This document shows positions 42,369 to 52,112 of a stretch of 64,000 bases of DNA, in pieces. Every line of letters starts with the position of its first letter. Position 1 is the first letter of the stretch. The notes below the pieces were generated by a model. That model worked only from the letters and a program-made list of their open reading frames with translations. It searched no databases and was not told the DNA's origin. This DNA comes from Nioella halotolerans (GTDB lineage Bacteria; Pseudomonadota; Alphaproteobacteria; Rhodobacterales; Rhodobacteraceae), in contig QVQC01000076.1 of the NCBI GenBank assembly GCA_003428585.1, forward strand, positions 62,001-126,000, in the 5' to 3' direction. A program made the position numbers and the translations under genes.

Positions 42369-43204
42369 GCGTCGCAACGCTTTCCGACGTGCTGGCCCCC
42401 GCCGTGGAGGGCGGCTATGCGGTGCCCGGCCTCGTCTGCCTTGGATGGGAGGACATGCGCGCCTATGCCATGGCCGCCGAGGCCGAACGCGCCCCGGTGA
42501 TCCTTCAGGCCGGGCCGTCCTGCCGGGCGCATACCCCCCTGCCCGTCCTTGGCGCGATGATGCGCAATCTTGCCGAAAGCGTCGCGGTGCCGGTGGTGAT
42601 CCATCTCGACCACGGCTACACGTTCGAGGAATGCCAGCAGGCGCTTGAGGCCGGGTTTACCTCGCTCATGTATGACGGATCGCGCCAGCCGCTGGCACAG
42701 AACATCGCCGAAACCGCGCGCGTGGCGGCACTGGCCCACGGCGCGGGCATTTCCTGCGAGGGCGAGATCGGATTCGTCGGCTATGCGGACGGCGAAGGCT
42801 CCGCCGGGACCGACCCGGACGAGGCGGCGCGCTTCGCCACCGAAAGCGGCGTCGATGCCATGGCGATCAGCGTCGGCAACGTGCACCTGCAACGCGATCA
42901 CGAGGGCGGCCTCGACGAGGCGCGCATCCGCGCCATCGAGGCGCTGACCGCCACGCCGCTGGTGATCCACGGCGGATCGGGCGTGCCCGTGGCGCAGCGC
43001 CTGCACCTCGCGCAGACCTCGCGCATCGCCAAGGTCAACATCGGCACCGAACTGCGCATGGCCTTCGGGGCCGCGCTGCGCGCCGCCATCGCCGCCGACC
43101 CGGACCGCTTCGACCGGGTGGCGATCCTGAAAGAGACCCACGCCCCGGTGATGGAGGCCGCGCGCGCCGTCATCCGCGGGCTGGGCGCAAGTGGAAAGGC
43201 CTGA
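42365..43204 (+). CDS. iolJ: Class II aldolase, IolJ-like
   Basis: A 279-residue class II fructose-bisphosphate aldolase-type enzyme. In inositol breakdown IolJ splits 2-deoxy-5-keto-gluconate 6-phosphate into dihydroxyacetone phosphate and malonic semialdehyde. Zinc ligands are visible in VIHLDHGYT near residue 80, SCEGEIGFVG near 133, and VIHGGSGVP near 200, the last also giving the phosphate loop. It is tightly coupled to iolB and iolG. Confidence 0.9.
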   Translation: MSVATLSDVLAPAVEGGYAVPGLVCLGWEDMRAYAMAAEAERAPVILQAGPSCRAHTPLPVLGAMMRNLAESVAVPVVIHLDHGYTFEECQQALEAGFTSLMYDGSRQPLAQNIAETARVAALAHGAGISCEGEIGFVGYADGEGSAGTDPDEAARFATESGVDAMAISVGNVHLQRDHEGGLDEARIRAIEALTATPLVIHGGSGVPVAQRLHLAQTSRIAKVNIGTELRMAFGAALRAAIAADPDRFDRVAILKETHAPVMEAARAVIRGLGASGKA

Positions 43205-43205
43205 C

Positions 43206-44204
43206 ATGACCCTTCGCATCGGATTACTGGGCTGCGGCCGCATCGGGCAGGTCCATGCCGCCAGCATCGCCGCCACAAAGGGCGCAACCCTCACGGCCCT
43301 CGCCGACGCCCTGCCCGAGGCCGCCGCGACGCTGGCCCGCGCCACCGGCGCCGAGGCGCGCGACACCGCCGCGATCCTGGCCGCCCCCGATATCGACGCC
43401 GTCGTGGTCGCCACCCCCACCGACAGCCATTTCGACCAGATCCGGCAGGCGGCGGAAAACGGCAAGGCGATCTTCTGCGAAAAGCCCGTCGACATGTCGG
43501 TCGACAACATCCGCCGCCTTGTCGACATCGTCGCGCGCGCGGGCGTGCCCTTCATGACCGGGTTCAACCGCCGCTTCGACCCCAGCTTCGCCACCCTGCG
43601 CGCCCGGCTGCGCGACGGCGCCATCGGCGCGGTGGAGCTTGCCATCATCACCTCGCGCGACCCCGCCCCGCCGCCGATCAGCTATATCGAACGCTCCGGC
43701 GGGCTGTTCCGCGACATGATGATCCACGATTTCGACATGGCCCGCTTCCTGATGGGCGAGGAGTTCACCCGCCTTTCCGCCGTGGGCAGCGCGCTCGTCG
43801 ACCCCGCGATCGGCGCCGCGGGCGACGTGGATACCGCCGCCGTGACGCTGACCACCGCCTCGGGCCGGATCTGCCAGATCAGCAATTCGCGCCGCGCCGC
43901 TTACGGCTATGACCAGCGCATCGAGGTGCACGGGCAAACCGGCATGCTGCGCGCCGAGAACCAGTTGGAAACCAGCGTCGAGATCGCCAATGCGGCGGGC
44001 TTCACCCGCGACCCGGCGCAGCACTTCTTCCTCGAACGCTACGAGGCTGCCTACCGCGCCGAAATGCACGCCTTCGCCCACGCGGTCACCACCGGCACGC
44101 CCGCCGATCCGGGGATAGGGGACGGGCTGCGCGCGCAGATCCTCGCCGATGCCGCCACCCGCTCGCGCGAAACCGGCCAACCCGTCGACCTGCCACCGGA
44201 ATGA
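43206..44204 (+). CDS. iolG: Inositol 2-dehydrogenase
   Basis: A 332-residue Gfo/Idh dehydrogenase that oxidises myo-inositol to 2-keto-myo-inositol. LRIGLLGCGRIGQVHAASI binds NAD. The EKP signature is FCEKPVDMS near 93. FMTGFNRRFDPSFATL and RSGGLFRDMMIHDFDMARF are typical of IolG. The start at 43206 follows the iolJ stop by 1 base. It ends the plus-strand iol operon. iolA (methylmalonate semialdehyde dehydrogenase), needed for the last step, is not in the window. Confidence 0.93.
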   Translation: MTLRIGLLGCGRIGQVHAASIAATKGATLTALADALPEAAATLARATGAEARDTAAILAAPDIDAVVVATPTDSHFDQIRQAAENGKAIFCEKPVDMSVDNIRRLVDIVARAGVPFMTGFNRRFDPSFATLRARLRDGAIGAVELAIITSRDPAPPPISYIERSGGLFRDMMIHDFDMARFLMGEEFTRLSAVGSALVDPAIGAAGDVDTAAVTLTTASGRICQISNSRRAAYGYDQRIEVHGQTGMLRAENQLETSVEIANAAGFTRDPAQHFFLERYEAAYRAEMHAFAHAVTTGTPADPGIGDGLRAQILADAATRSRETGQPVDLPPE

Positions 44205-44275
44205 CCGGCCCCGACAGCCTCTTGCCCCCCTTTCGCCGCTGGCCTAGAACGCCCCTGTCATAACGGAGGCCCGCC

Positions 44276-45790
44276 ATGCTCGACCTGACCTACGAGACCC
44301 CGAAACCGAAAACCATCGCAGGTGCCACGCAGGACTGGGAGCTTGTGATCGGCATGGAGGTTCACGCGCAGGTCGCCTCGAAGGCCAAGCTCTTCTCCGG
44401 CGCCTCCACGCAATTCGGGGCCGAGCCCAATTCCAACGTCGCCTTCGTCGATGCCGGCATGCCCGGCATGCTGCCGGTGATCAACGATTTCTGCGTCGAA
44501 CAGGCGGTGCGCACCGGGCTTGGCCTGAAGGCGAAGATCAACCTGTGGTCGGCCTTCGACCGCAAGAATTACTTCTACCCGGACCTGCCGCAGGGCTACC
44601 AGATCAGCCAGCTTTACCACCCGCTGGTGGGCGAGGGCGAGGTGCTGGTGGAAATGGGTGACCAGACCGCCCGGCTGGTGCGGATCGAGCGTATCCATGT
44701 CGAACAGGATGCCGGCAAGTCGATCCACGACATGGACCCGGCCATGTCCTTCGTCGACCTCAACCGCACCGGCGTCGCGCTGATGGAAATCGTCAGTCGC
44801 CCCGACATCCGCGGCCCCGAGGAGGCCGCCGCCTACATCACCAAGCTGCGCCAGATCCTGCGCTATCTCGGCACCTGCGACGGCAACATGCAGAACGGCA
44901 ACCTGCGCGCCGATGTCAACGTCTCGATCTGCGCCCCCGGCGCCTACGAACGTTACCGCGAAACCGGCGATTTCTCGCATCTTGGCACACGGTGCGAGAT
45001 CAAGAACATGAACTCCATGCGCTTCATCCAAGCCGCCATCGACTACGAGGCGCGCCGCCAGATCCGCATCGTGGAAGCCGGCGAAGAGGTCGTGCAGGAA
45101 ACCCGCCTCTACGATCCCGAGAAGGGCGAGACGCGCTCCATGCGCTCCAAGGAAGAGGCGCATGATTATCGCTATTTCCCCGATCCCGACCTTCTGCCGC
45201 TGGAACTGGACCAGACCTGGGTCGATGACATCGCCGCCAACCTGCCGGAACTGCCGGACCAGAAAAAGGCCCGCTTCATCACCGATTTCGGCCTGTCGGA
45301 TTATGACGCCAGCGTGCTGACCGCCGAAACCCGCGACGCCGATTTCTTCGAGGCGGTGGCGGCAAAGGCCGGCGATGGCAAGCTCGCCGCCAACTGGGTG
45401 ATCAATGAACTCTTCGGTCGGCTGAAAAAAGACGACGCCGATATCACCGACAGCCCCGTTTCGCCCGACCAGCTTGCCGCGATCATCCGGCTCATCAAGT
45501 CGGACGCGATTTCGGGCAAGATCGCCAAGGACCTGTTCGAGATCGTCTATACCGAGGGCGGCGACCCCGAGGCGATCGTGGACGAGCGCGGCATGAAACA
45601 GGTCACCGATACCGGCGCGATCGAGGCCGCGGTGGACGAGATCATCGCCGCCAACCCCGCGCAGGTGGAAAAGGCCAAGGCGAACCCCAAGCTCGCGGGC
45701 TGGTTCGTGGGACAGGTCATGAAGGCCACCGGCGGCAAGGCCAACCCCAAGGCGGTGAACGAACTGGTGTCCAAGAAACTGGCAGGCTGA
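44276..45790 (+). CDS. gatB: Asp-tRNA(Asn)/Glu-tRNA(Gln) amidotransferase subunit B
   Basis: A 504-residue subunit of GatCAB, which makes Gln-tRNA(Gln) and Asn-tRNA(Asn) by transamidation. The sequence is full length: [10 protein letters not shown] at residues 23-32, [31 protein letters not shown] and a C-terminal YqeY-like tail ending in [15 protein letters not shown] lies 6 bases before the ATG. It is a core gene marking the end of the inositol region. gatA and gatC are elsewhere. Confidence 0.98.
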   Translation: MLDLTYETPKPKTIAGATQDWELVIGMEVHAQVASKAKLFSGASTQFGAEPNSNVAFVDAGMPGMLPVINDFCVEQAVRTGLGLKAKINLWSAFDRKNYFYPDLPQGYQISQLYHPLVGEGEVLVEMGDQTARLVRIERIHVEQDAGKSIHDMDPAMSFVDLNRTGVALMEIVSRPDIRGPEEAAAYITKLRQILRYLGTCDGNMQNGNLRADVNVSICAPGAYERYRETGDFSHLGTRCEIKNMNSMRFIQAAIDYEARRQIRIVEAGEEVVQETRLYDPEKGETRSMRSKEEAHDYRYFPDPDLLPLELDQTWVDDIAANLPELPDQKKARFITDFGLSDYDASVLTAETRDADFFEAVAAKAGDGKLAANWVINELFGRLKKDDADITDSPVSPDQLAAIIRLIKSDAISGKIAKDLFEIVYTEGGDPEAIVDERGMKQVTDTGAIEAAVDEIIAANPAQVEKAKANPKLAGWFVGQVMKATGGKANPKAVNELVSKKLAG

Positions 45791-45814
45791 TCGCCGCGCC
45801 TGTGCTTGCGGCGA
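45791..45814. terminator. Hairpin after gatB
   Basis: TCGCCGC (45791-45797) pairs with GCGGCGA (45808-45814) around a 10-base loop, immediately after the gatB stop and 22 bases before the convergent DUF3817 stop. There is no T-run, so termination is only suggested. Confidence 0.4.
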
Positions 45815-45835
45815 AGGCGGTGCGGGAAGGCTGGC

Positions 45836-46186
45836 TCAGGCCGCGACGATCTCGGCCCGGCGCCGCACAAGGTATGGATCGTTCAGGAAGGTTCCGAACG
45901 GAATCAGCGATGCAACGCCTGCGCGCGCCATGTCCCAACCTGTCCAGCCCGGCCCGCGCAGCGCCACCAGCATGATCACGATATAGGCCAGAAACGCATA
46001 TCCATGCACCGGCCCGATGACGGCGACCCAACTTGGATCATCCATGGCGTATTTGATCGGCATCGCCACGCAAAACAGCAAAATGGTGGTGATCCCTTCG
46101 ATCAGGGCCGTCACACGGAACAGGGGAAACAGGTATGCACCTGCCCCGCCAGTGGGGAGTTGCGCAGCTATTCCCGGTTTCTTCAT
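45836..46186 (-). CDS. DUF3817 small integral membrane protein
   Basis: A 116-residue membrane protein with three helices. The region FRVTALIEGITTILLFCVAMPIKY, followed by VGPVHGYAFLAY-like residues, is typical of DUF3817 (YdzA family). The function of the family is not established. The start is taken at MKKPGIAAQ, about 12 bases after AAGGAG. The longer frame from 46246 adds an Arg/Gly-rich tail. It converges on gatB. Confidence 0.82.
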   Translation of the reverse strand: MKKPGIAAQLPTGGAGAYLFPLFRVTALIEGITTILLFCVAMPIKYAMDDPSWVAVIGPVHGYAFLAYIVIMLVALRGPGWTGWDMARAGVASLIPFGTFLNDPYLVRRRAEIVAA

Positions 46187-46567
46187 ATCGGCACGACGCT
46201 CCTTGCCGGGGGGTCGCCCGGCAGGCGACCGACGATTCCCTAACACGGCCGATCACCTACCAAGCCCATCGCCTGCCGCCTACGGCAAGTTTGTCGCGCC
46301 CCGACGCGGCCATGGGGCGATTGCGCTGACAACGATCACGCGCCGCGCTTGGCTCATCTCCTGCTCCCGCCATCTGTGCACCTCGACACCTTGACCATGG
46401 TCGCAGGCCATACCTGTGCCCATCGCGTGCGGACGGGGGGTGTACAGGGGGTGCACGGGGGGTGTACCCGGGGCGCCATGCCATCACGTCCGCCACGGCA
46501 AGGCTTTTACAGCCGGGGGTTTAGTCGCTAACCTGCCGCCGCACGGATTTCTGACAAGAGGCACGTC
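46187..46567. other. Intergenic region with G-rich tandem repeats
   Basis: About 380 bases without a supported gene. At 46435-46467 the motif GGGGGGTGTAC occurs twice, flanking a shorter GGGGGTGCAC, giving three imperfect units of about 11 bases. They lie roughly 100 bases upstream of the DUF4177 gene. They might form a G-rich structure or a regulator site. No other signal was seen. Confidence 0.55.
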
Positions 46568-46972
46568 ATGCCGATATTCGAATACAAGGTTGTTCCCGCC
46601 CCCACCAAGGGCGTCAAGGAGCGGGGGCTGAAACGGCCCGAAGACCGCTTCGCGCTGGCGCTCTCGCAGGTGATGAACGCGCTTGGCGCCGAGGGGTGGG
46701 AGTATATCCGCGCCGATATCCTGCCGGCGCAGGAACGCTCGGGGCTGGCCTCGAAACAGACGGTCTATCACACCTTGCTTGTGTTCCGCCGACCCCTCGC
46801 AGATTCGGACACCGCCACGCTGCCCGACATGGCCGAAACGCCGGCGCCCCTCGCCCTCGATTCCCCCGCATCGGAGCCGGAGCCGCCGACCCCCGCGGCC
46901 GACGGCGACGCGCCGTCAGATGCGGCGCCTGAACCGCAAGAAGATGATCGCCCGCCCCTTGCGGCACAATGA
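46568..46972 (+). CDS. DUF4177 domain protein
   Basis: A 134-residue cytosolic protein. The first 78 residues (FEYKVVPAPTKGVKERGLKR, then MNALGAEGWEYIRADILP and TVYHTLLVFRR) match the small DUF4177 fold. The rest is a Pro/Glu/Asp-rich disordered tail. Function is unknown. It is a conserved gene in Rhodobacteraceae and stands alone on the plus strand. Confidence 0.82.
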   Translation: MPIFEYKVVPAPTKGVKERGLKRPEDRFALALSQVMNALGAEGWEYIRADILPAQERSGLASKQTVYHTLLVFRRPLADSDTATLPDMAETPAPLALDSPASEPEPPTPAADGDAPSDAAPEPQEDDRPPLAAQ

Positions 46973-47297
46973 ACGGCAACCGCGGGAAGCCGTTCAAGAT
47001 ATTGGTTTCATTGGGTAAGGCGGAACGGCGCGACAGGTCGACAGGGCGCCGTCGGACAGGCCGCGCGCGGTTCGCATCCGCGCGCGCCCTGATGCTGGGC
47101 CACGACGGGGCAGCTTTCATGTTCCCAACGCCAAGTGGCATGCGCCCCGGCCCACTCGCCCCTTGATGGTGCCACGCGGCGTCTGCCTGCCCGCCGGGCC
47201 GGTTTTCACGCGCCGGCCCAAGAATTTATGCCCGGCCCTCTTCAATCCGGCGCGAAAAACTCTAGACTGCTTCCTCCGAGTCGAGAAGGGATGCCCC
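46973..47297. other. Intergenic region, no feature recognised
   Basis: About 325 bases between the DUF4177 gene and the J-domain gene. Open frames here have no ribosome site or conserved motif. The promoter of the J-domain gene is presumably in the last 100 bases, but no clear boxes were found. Confidence 0.5.
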
Positions 47298-47927
47298 ATG
47301 GCGAATGATGACCCGTTCAACTTCGATCTGCGCGTCTCCACGGACAAGAAGAAGCGCCGGGGCGGCCGGCGCGGCATGTCCGGCGCTTTCGAAACCTCGC
47401 AACGCGTCTGCGAGCATCCCGGCTGCGACAAGCCGGGCCAGTACCGCGCGCCCAAGGCGCCTGACGTGCTCGACGATTACTACTGGTTCTGCCGCGAACA
47501 TGTGCGCGAATACAACCTGAAATGGAATTTCTTCGAAGGCACGACCGAGGCCGAGATGGAAGCCCAAATGGACCGCGCCCGCGTCTGGGACCGGCCGACG
47601 AAGACTTTCAAGAAATCGGTCGAGGAACGGGCCTGGTCGCGGCTTGGCGTCGACGATCCGCACCAGGTCCTGGGCGAGAACGCCACCCGCAACCCCGGCA
47701 AGAGCAGCCCGACTGGCGGTCGCCGCCTGCCCCCGCCCGAGCGCCGTGCAATCGAAATCCTTGAGGCCAAGGATCACTGGACGAAGGCGGAGGTGCGCAA
47801 GGCCTACAAGGCGCTGATCAAGGTGCTGCACCCGGACATGAACGGCGGCGACCGCAGCCAGGAAGAGCAGTTGCAACTCGTGGTCTGGGCATGGGACCAG
47901 ATCAAGGACAGCCGCAACTTCAAGTGA
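47298..47927 (+). CDS. J-domain co-chaperone-like protein
   Basis: A 209-residue protein with a C-terminal DnaJ-type domain (residues 145-209). It contains EVRKAYKALIKVLHPDMNGG, where HPD is the motif that stimulates DnaK. The N-terminal half has CEHPGCDKPGQYRAP and WFCREHVREYN, a probable zinc-binding Cys/His cluster. It lacks the Gly/Phe and CxxCxGxG regions of DnaJ proper. The start at 47298 fits an AAGGG site. The client is unknown. Confidence 0.88.
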   Translation: MANDDPFNFDLRVSTDKKKRRGGRRGMSGAFETSQRVCEHPGCDKPGQYRAPKAPDVLDDYYWFCREHVREYNLKWNFFEGTTEAEMEAQMDRARVWDRPTKTFKKSVEERAWSRLGVDDPHQVLGENATRNPGKSSPTGGRRLPPPERRAIEILEAKDHWTKAEVRKAYKALIKVLHPDMNGGDRSQEEQLQLVVWAWDQIKDSRNFK

Positions 47928-47945
47928 CGCCCCGTCGCCGGGGCG
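47928..47945 (+). terminator. Hairpin after the J-domain gene
   Basis: CGCCCCG and CGGGGCG form a 7-bp stem around TCGC, starting at the base after the stop codon. There is no T-run. Confidence 0.35.
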
Positions 47946-48053
47946 ACCGTGACGCGCGCCGGGCGTCCCCTTCTTTGCGGACATTCCCCGCAGGCGGCGT
48001 TGCAACCCGGCGGCGTGTTGCTACCGTGGCGCGGCCCGAAACAGGACACAGCC

Positions 48054-48992
48054 ATGCCCCGCAAGATCATCATCGACACCGACCCCGGACAGGACGACGC
48101 CGTAGCCATCCTTCTGGCCCTTGCCAGCCCCGAGGAAATCGACCTTCTGGGCATCGCCGCCGTCGCCGGAAACGTGCCGCTGGGCCTGACCGCGACGAAC
48201 GCCCGCAAGGTCTGCGAGGTGGCCGGCCGGGCGGATGTGCAGGTCTTCGCGGGCTGCGACCGGCCGCTGGCCCACAGCCTCGTCACGGCGGAACATGTCC
48301 ATGGCAAGACCGGGCTCGATGGCCCTGACCTGCCCGACCCGCAGATGCCCCTGCAACCTCGGCACGGCGTTGATTTCATCATCGACACGCTGCGCGAAGA
48401 GGCACCGGGCAAGGTCACGCTCTGCCCGCTTGGCCCCCTGACCAATATTGCGACGGCACTGCAAAAAGCCCCCGACATCGCCCCCCGCGTGCAGGAAATC
48501 GTGCTCATGGGCGGGGCCTATTTCGAGGTGGGCAACATCACCCCGGCAGCAGAATTCAACATTTACGTCGATCCGGAGGCCGCTGAAACCGTGTTCAAAT
48601 CCGGCATTCCACTGACCGTGATGCCGCTCGACGTGACACACAAGGCGCTGGTAACCCCCCCGCGCAACGAGGCGTTTCGCGCGCTCGGCACGCATCCCGG
48701 CCGCGTGGTTGCCGAATGGACCGATTTCTTCGAACGCTTCGACAAGGAAAAATACGGCAGCCAGGGTGCGCCGCTGCACGATCCCACGGTGATCGCCTAC
48801 CTGATCCGGCCCGACCTCTTCGCAGGGCGCCACATCAACGTGGAGATCGAGACGCAATCGCCGCTGACCCGCGGCATGACCGTCGCCGACTGGTGGCGTG
48901 TCACGGATCGGGCGCCGAACGCGATGTTCATGGGTGATCTCGACGCCGAAAGGTTCTTTTCCCTGCTGACGGAGCGTATCGGGCGGCTCTGA
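48054..48992 (+). CDS. Inosine-uridine preferring nucleoside hydrolase
   Basis: A 312-residue cytosolic enzyme that splits nucleosides into base and ribose. The N-terminal DTDPGQDDA (residues 8-16) is the Ca-binding Asp cluster of the family. GPLTNIATAL, VLMGGAYFEVGNITPAAEFN and the C-terminal HDPTVIAYL complete the active site. The start is the ATG of MPRKIII. The gene is free-standing between the J-domain gene and selO. Confidence 0.94.
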   Translation: MPRKIIIDTDPGQDDAVAILLALASPEEIDLLGIAAVAGNVPLGLTATNARKVCEVAGRADVQVFAGCDRPLAHSLVTAEHVHGKTGLDGPDLPDPQMPLQPRHGVDFIIDTLREEAPGKVTLCPLGPLTNIATALQKAPDIAPRVQEIVLMGGAYFEVGNITPAAEFNIYVDPEAAETVFKSGIPLTVMPLDVTHKALVTPPRNEAFRALGTHPGRVVAEWTDFFERFDKEKYGSQGAPLHDPTVIAYLIRPDLFAGRHINVEIETQSPLTRGMTVADWWRVTDRAPNAMFMGDLDAERFFSLLTERIGRL

Positions 48993-49046
48993 CCCTCTGG
49001 TATCGCGGCCGCGCGCGATTACCTTAGGGGAACGAAAGGAGCGCCC

Positions 49047-50489
49047 ATGCAGATCGCCTTCGACAATTCCTATGCCCGCCTGCCCGACCGGTTCTATGCC
49101 ACCCTCGCGCCGACCCCGGTCGAAAAGCCGTCACTCATCAAGGTAAACGAGCCGCTCGCCCGTGACCTCGGGCTCGACCCCGTTGCGCTCACAACCCCCG
49201 AGGGCCTCGCGGTTCTGGCCGGCAACAAGGTTCCGAAGGGGGCCAGCCCGCTGGCGCAAGCCTATGCCGGGCACCAGTTCGGCGGCTGGGTGCCGCAGCT
49301 TGGCGACGGGCGCGCGGTGCTTCTCGGCGAGGTGATCGACCGCCACGGGCAGCGGCGCGACATCCAGCTCAAGGGTTCCGGCCCGACGCCGTTTTCGCGC
49401 CGGGGCGACGGGCGCGCCTGGCTTGGCCCCGTCCTGCGCGAATACGTGGTCAGCGAAGCGATGCAGGCGCTTGGCATTCCCACGACTCGGGCGCTCGCCG
49501 CCGTCGCCACGGGGGAGCCGGTCTACCGCGAACGCGCCTTTCCCGGCGCGGTGCTGACCCGCGTGGCCAGTTCCCATATCCGCGTCGGCACCTTCCAGTA
49601 TTTCGCCGCGCGCGGCGACGAAGAGGCGCTGCGCGCGCTGACCGATCATGCCATGGCCCGCCACTACCCGCAGGCGGAAACCCCGCTCGACCTGCTGTCA
49701 GCGGTGGTGGCCGCACAGGCGCGGCTGATCGCGCACTGGATGGGGGTGGGCTTCATCCACGGGGTGATGAACACCGACAACATGTCCATCGCCGGCGAGA
49801 CCATCGACTACGGCCCCTGCGCCTTCATGGATGCCTATCACCCGGACCAGGTGTTTTCCTCGATCGACCGGATGGGGCGCTACGCCTATCGTCGCCAGCC
49901 GGAAATCGCGGTCTGGAACCTTGCGCAATTCGCAACGGCCCTGCTGCCGATCATGGGCATGGACCACAAGGAGGCCGTGGCGGTCGCCACCCGCGAGGTC
50001 GAGGGCTTCGCCGATCTGTTCACCGCCGCATGGGAAGAGGTCTTCGCCGCCAAGCTGGGATTCGCGCGGCTGGACGAGGCGCGCGCCGCGCTGGCCTATG
50101 ACCTTCTGGCGCGCATGGCGCGGGGCAAGGCGGATTTCACCCAGGTGTTCCGGTCACTGTCCGGCGTTGATCCGTCGCTTGCGCGCGACGAGTTCGGTGA
50201 TCAAACGGCGCTTGATGACTGGCTGCCGCGCTGGCAGGCACATCTGGACGAGGAGGGCACGGACGACGCCACCCGACGCGCGCGGATGCAGGCCGCCAAC
50301 CCTGCCTTCATCCCGCGCAATCACCGCGTCGAGCAGGCCATCGCGGCGGCGGTCGCCGGCGATTTCACCCCGTTCGAGCGGCTGACATTGGTCCTCGCGA
50401 CACCCTATACCGACCAGCCCGACCATGCCGATCTGATGGCCGCCCCCGCCCCGGAGGAAGAGGTGCCGGCGACGTTCTGCGGCACCTGA
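49047..50489 (+). CDS. selO: Protein adenylyltransferase SelO (YdiU)
   Basis: A 480-residue pseudokinase-fold enzyme that transfers AMP to Ser, Thr or Tyr of proteins. Visible parts are [34 protein letters not shown] (nucleotide site), [20 protein letters not shown] (the catalytic Asp and metal-binding segment) and the terminal TFCGT. The C-terminal Cys is at the position where some eukaryotic homologues carry selenocysteine. The gene is complete and preceded by GAAAGGAG. Confidence 0.96.
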   Translation: MQIAFDNSYARLPDRFYATLAPTPVEKPSLIKVNEPLARDLGLDPVALTTPEGLAVLAGNKVPKGASPLAQAYAGHQFGGWVPQLGDGRAVLLGEVIDRHGQRRDIQLKGSGPTPFSRRGDGRAWLGPVLREYVVSEAMQALGIPTTRALAAVATGEPVYRERAFPGAVLTRVASSHIRVGTFQYFAARGDEEALRALTDHAMARHYPQAETPLDLLSAVVAAQARLIAHWMGVGFIHGVMNTDNMSIAGETIDYGPCAFMDAYHPDQVFSSIDRMGRYAYRRQPEIAVWNLAQFATALLPIMGMDHKEAVAVATREVEGFADLFTAAWEEVFAAKLGFARLDEARAALAYDLLARMARGKADFTQVFRSLSGVDPSLARDEFGDQTALDDWLPRWQAHLDEEGTDDATRRARMQAANPAFIPRNHRVEQAIAAAVAGDFTPFERLTLVLATPYTDQPDHADLMAAPAPEEEVPATFCGT

Positions 50490-50727
50490 CGCCCCTGAAG
50501 CAGAGGTCTGCACCTGACACGGGTTCCCCGACTTGCCTTGGGTGCAGCCTGCTTCGCCGAACGCCTCAAGAGCCGCCATCTGCAGGGAGTGGCGTTCGCC
50601 AAGCCATCGCTGGTTCACGACAGCGGATCTTCAGGCGACATGCGGCGAATTCGGGTTCTGGGCCCCGATCGAGCGGTCGGATAGACTGCAATATTTCGCA
50701 TGAAGTGGTTCAGTGGCAGCCGGGCGA

Positions 50728-51762
50728 TCACGTCACCGGCAAGGCGCGAACGTCGTTGATCATGGCATTGCGGCCTGCCAAGTCCGAGGCGAACTGCATC
50801 AGAGTTTTCTCCGCATCAACTGGCACCCAATACGGCCGGCCCTGGAAGGCGGTCTTGAGGGTCAGGCGCGGGAACAGAACCGCCAGATAGTCCGGCATGA
50901 TCACCAGATGCGGCGGTTCGAGACCATGACGCTCAGACACCGCGATCAGCGCCGTGCGCAGCTTTTCGGTCAGAAACCGTTTCGCGGCTTCAGGATCGGA
51001 ACTGAACAGGTAGAACTTGGCGTCAAAACCTGGATCGTGCGTCTCGAAGGGTGTGAGACCGTGCACCTTTGCAGGAGTGTTGCGCAAAACGTCATAGGGG
51101 GTCTTGCCGACACCCACAATCAGCGGCGCGTCCTTCGCCGCAGTCTCGACTTCGACCATGTCGGTGTAAAGAATGGGATAGTCCCGACCGTCTCTGCGCG
51201 TTCTCGGGTTTTCAACGGCCGAATACTTGATGGCCATGCACGACAGCGCCAGATCGCGACCGTCCCGGTGGCCTGTGAGACGGTCGGACACATCGACCTT
51301 GATGATCTTGCCGAAAAGCCGGAGCGCATTGAGCCGCTCGACATCAGGCGGCGGCATAGACACATGGGCGAAGCCGGAGAGGCGCTCGGCCAAGACCTGG
51401 CCAAACCCTTCGCGCATCTGCTTTTGCCATTCCGACGCCGGGGCCCGAGCCGCCACGCCCCAGCCGATGAGCCCGCCCGCAAGCGCCAGGATCACCGGAA
51501 TACCCAACCCCATCCCGGGCACAAAAACCAGAAGCACGGGCGACAGCCCAAGTGGCACCATAAGCCGCGCGCGCCCATCGATCTGCTCTACCGTTTCCTG
51601 ACGCCGCTTCTCCAGTCGCTGTGCCTCCGGTTCAAGTGACGGAAGCAAGTCGGCGCGCAATTCCTCTGGCAACTCCACCTCGACCTTCGGCTCCGGGTAA
51701 ATCCCAGAAACCTGTCGCGCCCAGTGTTTGGTAAAGGAAAACCGTCGCCATACGTCCAGCAT
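50728..51762 (-). CDS. Membrane protein with DUF3137-like domain
   Basis: A 344-residue protein. Two hydrophobic helices near residues 70-110 (VPLGLSPVLLVFVPGMGLG and a second run) are followed by a cytoplasmic domain. There, RLFGKIIKVDVSDRLTGHRDGRDLALSCMAIKYS, split across strands, resembles DUF3137. A long N-terminal part is charged. The start at 51762 follows GAGGAAGGA. An upstream ATG at 51864 would add 34 residues. Function is unknown and no neighbour points to one. Confidence 0.65.
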   Translation of the reverse strand: MLDVWRRFSFTKHWARQVSGIYPEPKVEVELPEELRADLLPSLEPEAQRLEKRRQETVEQIDGRARLMVPLGLSPVLLVFVPGMGLGIPVILALAGGLIGWGVAARAPASEWQKQMREGFGQVLAERLSGFAHVSMPPPDVERLNALRLFGKIIKVDVSDRLTGHRDGRDLALSCMAIKYSAVENPRTRRDGRDYPILYTDMVEVETAAKDAPLIVGVGKTPYDVLRNTPAKVHGLTPFETHDPGFDAKFYLFSSDPEAAKRFLTEKLRTALIAVSERHGLEPPHLVIMPDYLAVLFPRLTLKTAFQGRPYWVPVDAEKTLMQFASDLAGRNAMINDVRALPVT

Positions 51763-52112
51763 GCATACAGTTCCTTCCTCAGGGTCCGTGATACATGTCC
51801 GGACATTGATCAGTAGTACAAGTCGCAGATGCACGCTCTCGGAGTGTTTCAGGTTTGCGGGCACAATTCAACGCGGAGGGTCGGGACACGGTTCCGCCAA
51901 GCGCAAGGCCGTGCCATGCGCTCAGAATGAACGTTACAATTGACATGCTTGGGGGTGTTTGCACTCGCGGCGACGGTTAGCTATCGAGGATGTGGAAACT
52001 CGATTGCACCCGCCCCGGGCAGACTGCCACCATCCGGCCATTTCCCTCGAAAACGCAGGACAAGACTGTGACAGCCTGATCCTGCCGTCTATCTTGCGGC
52101 AGGCGACGGTCA
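51763..52112. other. Intergenic region without a recognised gene
   Basis: About 350 bases between two minus-strand genes. A TTGACA hexamer occurs at about 51939 on the plus strand without a matching -10. GCGGCAGG and CCTGCCGC (52096-52126) form an 8-bp stem over the stop of the downstream gene. No conserved protein frame is seen. Confidence 0.5.
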
